Part shown: piece after piece, positions 8,647-14,302 of the stretch
How positions within the stretch are numbered: position 1 is the stretch's first letter
Layout: each line of letters starts with the position of its first letter
Assembly: GCA_964643885.1 (NCBI GenBank)
Contig: CAZXUI010000100.1
Span: forward strand, 1-14,302
Source of the DNA: CAADGL01 sp964643885
Lineage (GTDB): Bacteria > Planctomycetota > Phycisphaerae > UBA1845 > Fen-1342
Length of the DNA: 14,302 nt
Direction of reading: 5' to 3'
Made by a program: the position numbers and the translations under genes
Notes under the pieces: model-generated
Told to the model about the DNA's origin: nothing
The model's input: the letters and a program-made list of their open reading frames with translations, nothing else
Database searches by the model: none

Positions 8647-9423
8647 ATGATTGAGACGATCTCGGCGGCGATGCTGCTTGCGCAGACGGACGGCGGCGGG
8701 GCGAGTCCATCCATGTGGGAGCTGATCGTCCGCGGCGGCGTACTGATGATTCCGATCGGAATCTGCTCGCTGGTCGCACTGACGGTGATCATCGAACGGA
8801 GCGTGTCGCTGCGGCGGGGCAACGTCATTCCGGCTGGTTTTCTCAGCGGGCTGGAGGCGGCCCTGGGGCCGGGGCGGCAGCGGATCGCGGCCGGACTCGA
8901 ATACTGCCGCAAGAACCCGAGCCCGATCGCGGCGATCGTTGCGGCCGCGTTGCGGCGGCTGGGTGAGCCGCGCGAGCTGCTGGAGCGGCACATCGAGCAG
9001 GCCGGCGAGCGGGAGATCCTCAAGCTGCGCAAATACCTGCGGATGCTCTCAGTGATCGTGGCCGTGGCGCCGATGCTCGGCCTGCTCGGCACGGTATTCG
9101 GCATGATCGAGGCGTTTCAGACCGTGGCCTCTTCAGGCGAGGCGCTGGGGCGGACCGAGGTGCTGGCCAAGGGGATCTACGAGGCGCTCGTCACGACGGC
9201 GGCGGGCCTGCTGGTCGCGATTCCGGCGATGGTTGGCTACCACTGGATCACCTCGCGGATCGACCGGCTCGTGGCCGAAATGGATGCGATGACGGTCGAG
9301 CTGGTCGAGTCGCTCTTGCGGCGGCGCGGCGAGCCGGCCGCTGCGGCCGAGCCGGCGGCACGCCCCGCGACGGAGGAGAACGCAGGGGCGCTGCCGGCCG
9401 ATGCGGCCGTCGCCGCCGGCTGA
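8647..9423 (+). CDS. exbB: MotA/TolQ/ExbB-family proton channel subunit
   Basis: This 258-residue inner-membrane protein forms, with ExbD, the proton-driven motor that energises TonB- or TolA-type proteins. Three membrane helices are visible: about 25-46 (ELIVRGGVLMIPIGICSLV), about 131-154 (MLSVIVAVAPMLGLLGTVFG) and about 173-197 (EALVTTAAGLLVAIPAMVGY). The last two hold the conserved family blocks PMLGLLGTVFGMIEAF and ALVTTAAGLLVAIPA, including the paired Thr residues that line the pore. A cytoplasmic loop of about 80 residues separates helices 1 and 2, as in the family. The C-terminus carries an Ala/Glu/Pro tail of about 30 residues with no recognisable domain. The exbD-like gene follows after 41 bp. 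I cannot tell ExbB from TolQ by sequence alone; the symbol is used at family level. Confidence 0.95.
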   Translation: MIETISAAMLLAQTDGGGASPSMWELIVRGGVLMIPIGICSLVALTVIIERSVSLRRGNVIPAGFLSGLEAALGPGRQRIAAGLEYCRKNPSPIAAIVAAALRRLGEPRELLERHIEQAGEREILKLRKYLRMLSVIVAVAPMLGLLGTVFGMIEAFQTVASSGEALGRTEVLAKGIYEALVTTAAGLLVAIPAMVGYHWITSRIDRLVAEMDAMTVELVESLLRRRGEPAAAAEPAARPATEENAGALPADAAVAAG

Positions 9424-9464
9424 GGCGATTCGTCGCGACGACACCGGGGAAGACGGAGCCGGAG

Positions 9465-9872
9465 ATGCTGATTCGCTCGAAAGTCCCTGAGCAGGTGACG
9501 ATGGAGATGACGCCGTTCATCGACGTCGTATTCCTGCTGCTGATCTTCTTCCTGGTGGCGACGACCTTTCACCAGGTCGAGCGCGAAATGCAGATCGCGC
9601 TGCCGTTTGCCAAGGCGACCGGTCCGGTGAGCGCAGCGCTGCGCGAGCTGGTCGTCAATGTCGACCGCGACGGGCGGATCATCGTCAGCGGCCGGCCGAT
9701 GAGCGCCGACGATCTGACTGCGCTGGTGCAGGAGGCGGTCGCAGCGAATCCGAATCAGAAGGTCACCGTGCGCGGGGACCGCCACGCGACGTACGGCCAC
9801 GTCGTCACGGTGCTGGATATCTGCAAGCAGGCGGGCATCCAGGAACCCTATCTGGATACCGTTCTCGAATAG
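9465..9872 (+). CDS. exbD: ExbD/TolR-family motor subunit
   Basis: This 135-residue protein has the classic layout: a short cytoplasmic N-terminus, one membrane helix (about 18-38) and a periplasmic domain. The signature MTPFIDVVFLLLIFFLV is intact, with Asp20 as the membrane aspartate that carries protons in ExbD and TolR. The periplasmic part shows the usual VNVDRDGRIIVSGRP strand pair and the DRHATYGHVVTVLDICKQAGI block. A GGAG at 9455-9458, 6 bases before the ATG, supports the start. It lies between the ExbB-like gene (41 bp) and the large mosaic protein (27 bp), which I infer to be the protein this motor drives. ExbD and TolR cannot be told apart here; the symbol is used at family level. 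Confidence 0.96.
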   Translation: MLIRSKVPEQVTMEMTPFIDVVFLLLIFFLVATTFHQVEREMQIALPFAKATGPVSAALRELVVNVDRDGRIIVSGRPMSADDLTALVQEAVAANPNQKVTVRGDRHATYGHVVTVLDICKQAGIQEPYLDTVLE

Positions 9873-9899
9873 CCGCGAAGCGTTCGGAGAAAGGAAGCG

Positions 9900-12800
9900 A
9901 TGAGCAGGCGCGGCATTCTCTGGTTGGCCGGCGGGGCGGTCATGCTGCTGCTGGGTGGAGCTGTCGCATGGTGGCTCCGGCCGGCGGCGCGGCAGCAGCT
10001 CTGGACGGATGCCGACACGATTCGTGTCGCAGCCGACGAGGTCTCGCCGCGCGACGTGCTCTGGCAGCCGCCGTCGCCGCTCAGTGAGCTGATCAACACC
10101 GGTGCGGAGGATTACGAGCCGCGCTGGAGCTGGGACGGGTCGACGCTGTACTTCGTGCGCGGCCGGGCGGGCGAGAACGCGGACATCTACTTCTCGCAGC
10201 GCACACCGGAGGGGTGGACGCAGCCGGCGCGGCTGGAGATCGTCAACAGCGAGTATGACGACCTGGGGCCGGAGCCGACGCGTGACAGCAAGCGGCTCTA
10301 TTTCTACAGCAATCGGCCGGGCGGCGCCGGCGGCTACGACCTGTACGTCAGCGAGCGCGGGCCGCAGGGCTGGCTCGAGCCGGCGAATCTCGGGCCGGCG
10401 GTGAACTCCGAATTCAACGACTACGGGCCGGCCGTCTCGCCGGGCGGCGAGCGGCTGGTGTTCGCGTCGAACCGGCCGCGGCCGGAGGACTCGCGGCAGC
10501 CGGACCCGGACGCGTGGCCGGCGACCGTGCGGGAGGACCTGTTTCACCGCACGTACGACCTCTACGAATCGCAGCTCACGTCGCGCGGGCCGTCGCAGGC
10601 GGCGGCGCTGGACACCCTGAACAGCCCGTACAACGAGGGCGCGCCGTGCTTTTCGCCCGGGGGCGATTTCCTCTACTTCGGTTCGGATCGGCCCGGCGGC
10701 TTGGGTGGATTCGACCTGTACCGGGCCTGGATCGTCGCGGGGGACGTGCGCGAGCCGCGAAACCTGGACGCGCCGGTGAACAGCGCGGCGAACGAGCTCG
10801 ACCCGGGGCTGGCGCAGCTCGGATTCGCGCTGGTCTTCAGCTCGGACCGGCCGATGGAGCGGGTAAGTCCCGAGCGGCCGAACGACTACGACCTGTACTA
10901 CACGACGACGCGCGAGGTGTTCCTGGGGACGGAGCTGCTCGCACGGCCGCCGTTCGACTGGGCGGGGCTGTGGCAATCGATCTTGCCGAATCTTCTGTGG
11001 CTGCTGCTGGCGCTGCTGCTTCTTCTGCTGCTGCTCTTGCTCTGGCGCGATGCGGACCGCCGGAAACTGAGCCTGCTGGCGCGATGCCTGCTGGCGTCGC
11101 TGATGGCCCATCTGCTGCTGATGCTGCTGCTGAACTTCTGGAAGATCACGGCGAAGGTGGCGGAGATCGCGCGCGAGCGCGGGTCGATCCAGGTGGCGCT
11201 GATCTCGACACCCTCGGCAGACGCGATCACGCAGCAGATCATGGCGTCGCTGACGCAGCTCGAGCCGACGCGTGCGGCGATGCAGGCGGTGGAGCGGATG
11301 GAGGTCGCCGTGGAGCGGCCGGCGCAGCCGGAGTCTGTGCGGCTGGAGGTGGAGCGGGCGGCGGCGGTGTCGAGCGAGGCGCTTCAAGTGGAGCCGGCGG
11401 CGCGCGAGGCGCCGCTGCCGGAGATTGAGCCGACACAGTCGCTCTCGCCATCGGTCGAGCTGGCGGCATACACACGTGCCATGGCGGTCGAGACACCCGT
11501 CATTGAAAACGCGCCCGCGGCGCAGGCGGAGCCTGTGGTGGAGCCGGACGTGGCCGCGGCGCCGGAGACGGATCGGTCGCCCGTGGTGCCGCGGAGCGCG
11601 ACGCTGGATGCGGGCGCCGTGCGCGGCGAGCTCCCGGCCTTGCGGCGGGCGGCCGTCGAGGCGGAAGCGGTCGAGCTCGCTGCGGGCGAGTTGCCGGTGC
11701 GCGAGGCGGATACGCCGCAAGTGGCCCTGACCGGCGACGCGCCTCGCCTGGAGCCGGCCGAACTGACGACGCCGGCCACGCTGAATCTGCGAATGCCGCA
11801 GGTGGCCGAGCGTACCGCCGAGAACGAGTCGGAGTCCGCGGTCGAGCTGGTCGCGGCGGCCGCACCGGCCGCCGGGCGGGCAGCGGTACCGGTGCGTGAG
11901 ACGGCGGCCAACGCGAACGATGCGATTCCCTCCTCGCTTTCGCCCGCCCAGCTTGATAGCGCGCGCAGCGCGATCGCCCTGGACGCGACGCCGGACATGC
12001 GAGATGCCGAGCTTGCGGAACATCGACCCGAACCGCCCGCGCCGAACAGCGTCACGCAGCCGGCGCCGGCGGCAACGATGACGCTGGCCGTGGCGGGTCC
12101 GAAGCTGCCGGACAGCTCGCCACCCGCCGAGGCGGAAGCAGAGGCATTGCCCGCGGCGATGATCGAAGCACCAACGGTCGAACGCTCGCAGCCGCGGCTG
12201 GACCTGTCGCACGCTGCAAACCGCAACAGCGAGCCGAGCGCGCAGCAGGCGCCGCCGATCCCGTCCTCGCCGACGAAACTGGCAACGGACGCACCCACCC
12301 TGCCTGCTTCATTCTCCGCAAGCGTGACCGACGCGGCCATTGCGCCGCCTCTTGCGGCCTCGGCCGCGGCCCCGAGCGTCGAACTGGCGGCGGCCGACAT
12401 CCGCCCGCTGGATCTGCGGCTGCCGCCGGTTCCCGTGCTGCTGCCGGAGGCGTTCGCGCAGCGCAGCCCGGCTCGGCGCGATGAAGTATTGCGCCAGCGC
12501 GGCGGCGACGAGCGCACGGAAAAGGCCGTCCGCGATGCCCTGCGCTGGCTCGCGGCCCATCAGTCCGCAGACGGGAGCTGGAACGGAGGCACGTTCGATC
12601 GCGACTGCGGCCGGTGCGACGGGCGGACGGAATATGACGTCGACGTCGCGCTGACGGGCCTGTCGCTGCTGTGCTTCCTCGGCGCCGGGCACACGCACGT
12701 CGCGCCCGGCCCCTATCAGGACAACGTGCAGCGCGCGATCGAGTGGCTGGTCCAACGGCAGCGCGCGGACGGCGACCTGCGCGACGGCGAGACGATGTAC

Positions 12801-14168
12801 AGCCACGGCATCGCGACGATCGCACTGGCCGAGGCGCTCGGCATGACGGAGGACCGCGCGCTGCGTGCGCCCGTGCAACGGGCGGCGGAGTTCATCGTTG
12901 CGGCGCAGAACCCGCGCACGGGCGGCTGGCGCTACGACCCCGGCGACGACGGCGATACGTCCGTGCTCGGCTGGCAGGTCATGGCGCTCAAGAGCGCGCA
13001 GAACACCGGCTTCGAGCTGTCGGCCGGCACGATCACCGGCATTCAGCGCTGGCTCTCGGCCGTGGAGGACCGCGGCCGGCCGGGGTTGTACGGCTATCAG
13101 CCGGGCGATCCGGTCTCGGAATCGATGACGGCCGAGGCGACGTTCGTGCGGCAGTTGTTGGGCGCCCCGCGCGACGACGCGAGCACGCAGCGGGCCCTCG
13201 TGATGCTCAGCGGCGTGCGGCCGGCGTGGCCGGAGGATGCGAATTCGTACCTGTGGTATTACGCCACGCTGATGCACTTTCATCATGGCGGCGAGCCGTG
13301 GGAGCGCTGGAACGCAGTCCTGCGGCCGGTGCTGCTGGCCGGCCAGGAGAAGAGCGGTCCGGCGGCGGGGAGCTGGCCGGTGGCGGGCGAGTGGGCGGAG
13401 ATCGGCGGTCGGGTCTATCAGACGGCGCTGTGCACGTTGATGCTCGAGGTCTACTACCGCTATTTGCCGTTGCATGCGAACCCCGCGCCGCCGGATGTGG
13501 CCCAGGTTCTTCAGGGGACCGTGCGCGAGGCGGAGAGCGGCCGGCCGATCGAGCGGGCGACGATCCGGCTGGACGTCGCGGACGGCGAGCCGCTGCTGGT
13601 GCAGACGGATGCGGCCGGGCGGTACTCGATTCTCGCCCCGCGCGTGCCGGATCACTTCGCGATCTCGGCTTCGCACCCGGGCTATGTGCCGCGGAGTCTC
13701 AATGTGCCGGCCGAGCAGGTGCGGCGGACGGGGTTGACGGTGGATTTCTCGCTCGAGCCGCAGAAGAGCGACGTGGTGGTTATCGAGGCGACGCCCGAGG
13801 TGCACCACCTGGGCAACGACCGCTTCACAGGCCGGGTGAACAGCCAGTTTCAGAAGCCCAGCGAGGGCCGGCGGCTGCGGGCCTACTTCGAGCTGTCCGC
13901 CGCGCAGTTGGAGACGAGGCGTGTCGTGCTGACGATGCTGACGAAGGGCGTGCAATGCCCGCATCCGCTGGAGCTGAACGGGGCGACGTTGGATGAGCCG
14001 CTGGGCCTCTCGCCGCGGGACGGGAGCTTCGGCGAGTTCAGCGTACGGATCGATCCGGAGCTGCTGCGCGAAGGCGAGAACGAACTGGTCATTCAGACCA
14101 GCTCCTGCCAGGGGGACCTGGATGATTTCGAGTTCGTGAACGTGCAGATGCATTTCGGCGGCGAGTAG
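9900..14168 (+). CDS. PD40 propeller / TonB-TolA-like helix / alpha-alpha toroid mosaic protein
   Basis: This 1422-residue membrane protein is the likely effector of the ExbB/ExbD motor. In order: membrane anchor 6-26; a PD40 (TolB-like) beta-propeller about 60-345, with at least five blades recognisable by SPGG..LVFASNRP and YDLY motifs; helix 364-382 with ten Leu in a row; a basic loop RDADRRK; helix 392-413 with Ser400-Leu-Met-Ala-His404, the SxxxH spacing of TonB and TolA; an Ala/Glu/Pro/Val-rich, probably disordered spacer 415-860; an alpha/alpha-toroid of squalene-cyclase/prenyltransferase type about 865-1190 (QSADGSW 888-894, Cys903-x2-Cys906, GGWRYDPG, GDTSVLGWQVMALKSA); a CarboxypepD_reg-like beta-sandwich about 1202-1288; and a beta-rich C-terminus. 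The basic loop fits the positive-inside rule, placing propeller and spacer outside. An AAGGA site precedes the ATG. Domain calls are by motif; the TonB-like role is inference. The toroid lacks a clear DxDD catalytic motif, so a binding role seems likelier than cyclase activity. Confidence 0.88.
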   Translation: MSRRGILWLAGGAVMLLLGGAVAWWLRPAARQQLWTDADTIRVAADEVSPRDVLWQPPSPLSELINTGAEDYEPRWSWDGSTLYFVRGRAGENADIYFSQRTPEGWTQPARLEIVNSEYDDLGPEPTRDSKRLYFYSNRPGGAGGYDLYVSERGPQGWLEPANLGPAVNSEFNDYGPAVSPGGERLVFASNRPRPEDSRQPDPDAWPATVREDLFHRTYDLYESQLTSRGPSQAAALDTLNSPYNEGAPCFSPGGDFLYFGSDRPGGLGGFDLYRAWIVAGDVREPRNLDAPVNSAANELDPGLAQLGFALVFSSDRPMERVSPERPNDYDLYYTTTREVFLGTELLARPPFDWAGLWQSILPNLLWLLLALLLLLLLLLLWRDADRRKLSLLARCLLASLMAHLLLMLLLNFWKITAKVAEIARERGSIQVALISTPSADAITQQIMASLTQLEPTRAAMQAVERMEVAVERPAQPESVRLEVERAAAVSSEALQVEPAAREAPLPEIEPTQSLSPSVELAAYTRAMAVETPVIENAPAAQAEPVVEPDVAAAPETDRSPVVPRSATLDAGAVRGELPALRRAAVEAEAVELAAGELPVREADTPQVALTGDAPRLEPAELTTPATLNLRMPQVAERTAENESESAVELVAAAAPAAGRAAVPVRETAANANDAIPSSLSPAQLDSARSAIALDATPDMRDAELAEHRPEPPAPNSVTQPAPAATMTLAVAGPKLPDSSPPAEAEAEALPAAMIEAPTVERSQPRLDLSHAANRNSEPSAQQAPPIPSSPTKLATDAPTLPASFSASVTDAAIAPPLAASAAAPSVELAAADIRPLDLRLPPVPVLLPEAFAQRSPARRDEVLRQRGGDERTEKAVRDALRWLAAHQSADGSWNGGTFDRDCGRCDGRTEYDVDVALTGLSLLCFLGAGHTHVAPGPYQDNVQRAIEWLVQRQRADGDLRDGETMYSHGIATIALAEALGMTEDRALRAPVQRAAEFIVAAQNPRTGGWRYDPGDDGDTSVLGWQVMALKSAQNTGFELSAGTITGIQRWLSAVEDRGRPGLYGYQPGDPVSESMTAEATFVRQLLGAPRDDASTQRALVMLSGVRPAWPEDANSYLWYYATLMHFHHGGEPWERWNAVLRPVLLAGQEKSGPAAGSWPVAGEWAEIGGRVYQTALCTLMLEVYYRYLPLHANPAPPDVAQVLQGTVREAESGRPIERATIRLDVADGEPLLVQTDAAGRYSILAPRVPDHFAISASHPGYVPRSLNVPAEQVRRTGLTVDFSLEPQKSDVVVIEATPEVHHLGNDRFTGRVNSQFQKPSEGRRLRAYFELSAAQLETRRVVLTMLTKGVQCPHPLELNGATLDEPLGLSPRDGSFGEFSVRIDPELLREGENELVIQTSSCQGDLDDFEFVNVQMHFGGE

Positions 14169-14222
14169 GCGGCGGGGAACCCGATCCGTGACCTGTCGCC
14201 CATCATCGCGGGCACCCTGCCG

Positions 14223-14302
14223 ACCGGTGGCTGAAGCCGCCGGCTCCGGTCAACTCGTGGAGAACCGGTCTCCGACCGGTCATGGCATGGGGGACCGGTC
14301 TC
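14223..14302. repeat. cluster of ACCGGT palindromes at the window edge
   Basis: The palindrome ACCGGT occurs four times in 80 bp (14223, 14264, 14275 and 14294). The 9-mer ACCGGTCTC occurs twice, 30 bp apart (14264 and 14294), and the first copy sits in a near-palindrome GGAGAACCGGTCTCC (14259-14273). The block is cut by the window edge, so its full length is unknown. It looks like a short intergenic repeat family or the start of a palindromic repeat array; I see no gene in it. Confidence 0.55.
14224..14243 (+). terminator. hairpin after the last gene, possible terminator
   Basis: An 8-bp stem with one G-T pair (CCGGTGGC at 14224-14231 with GCCGCCGG at 14236-14243) closes a TGAA tetraloop, about 55 bases after the stop codon of the mosaic gene. 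No T-tract follows, so it may stall polymerase weakly, protect the mRNA end, or be part of the ACCGGT-rich repeat block. Confidence 0.4.

Noticed and set aside
11001..11042. CTG-rich run as a phase-variable microsatellite
   Set aside because: The ten Leu codons are a mix of CTG, CTT, CTC and TTG, so the run is not a uniform repeat. It is explained by a hydrophobic membrane helix.
9237..12212. Long minus-strand open frame (about 990 codons) opposite exbB, exbD and the transducer
   Set aside because: It overlaps three secure genes with known motifs on the other strand, is Arg/His-rich low complexity, and has no recognisable domain.
14223..14302. CRISPR array
   Set aside because: The ACCGGT units are short, irregularly spaced (11-41 bp) and have no long conserved repeat; no cas gene is present.

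Overview
The window is about 14.3 kb of GC-rich bacterial DNA (roughly two thirds G+C by eye). Every convincing gene reads on the + strand. The gene content suggests a Planctomycetota-type organism: a BlaI/M56 pair with an oversized peptidase, ExbB/ExbD, PD40 propellers, and a squalene-cyclase-fold domain with the GDTSV..GWQVMALKSA signature that I associate with planctomycetal proteins. This placement rests on architecture and codon style, not on a marker gene.

Layout. (1) Bases 1-1218 are the 3' nine tenths of an NADP-type glutamate dehydrogenase (gdhA), cut by the window edge and followed by a clear intrinsic terminator. (2) A 383-bp intergenic region ends in a good sigma70-like promoter whose -10 lies inside an imperfect inverted repeat of the kind BlaI/MecI repressors bind. 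(3) Next comes a five-gene cluster with gaps of only 27-84 bp: a BlaI-family repressor; a very large BlaR1-like M56 membrane zinc peptidase; a 1059-aa secreted TPR protein; an ExbB/TolQ-type channel subunit; an ExbD/TolR-type subunit; and finally a 1422-aa mosaic protein. (That is five genes plus the repressor, six reading frames in all.) (4) The last 134 bp hold a hairpin and a short array of ACCGGT palindromes.

How the genes may work together (inference). ExbB/ExbD form a proton-driven motor in the inner membrane that pulls on a TonB/TolA-type partner. No separate tonB or tolA is present. The last protein instead carries, between a periplasmic PD40 propeller and a roughly 445-residue Ala/Glu/Pro/Val-rich spacer, a transmembrane helix with the Ser-x3-His spacing that TonB and TolA use to couple to the motor. 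Its parts recall TolB (propeller) and TolA (energised helix plus long periplasmic arm) fused in one chain, with an alpha/alpha-toroid, a CarboxypepD_reg-like domain and a beta-rich C-terminus at the far tip. The upstream TPR protein occupies a place comparable to CpoB/YbgF of Tol-Pal operons. No Pal or OmpA-like peptidoglycan anchor is visible here.

Control is probably by the BlaI/M56 pair: in the known BlaR1 systems the membrane peptidase, once triggered, causes inactivation of the repressor. Here the usual penicillin-binding sensor domain is absent. In its place are a Cys/His cluster, a Lys-Ala-Pro spacer, a short secretin-N-like segment and a long coiled coil, so the signal is more likely an envelope or metal cue than a beta-lactam. 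The whole set is therefore best read as a possible envelope-stress-controlled, proton-driven Tol/Ton-like machine.
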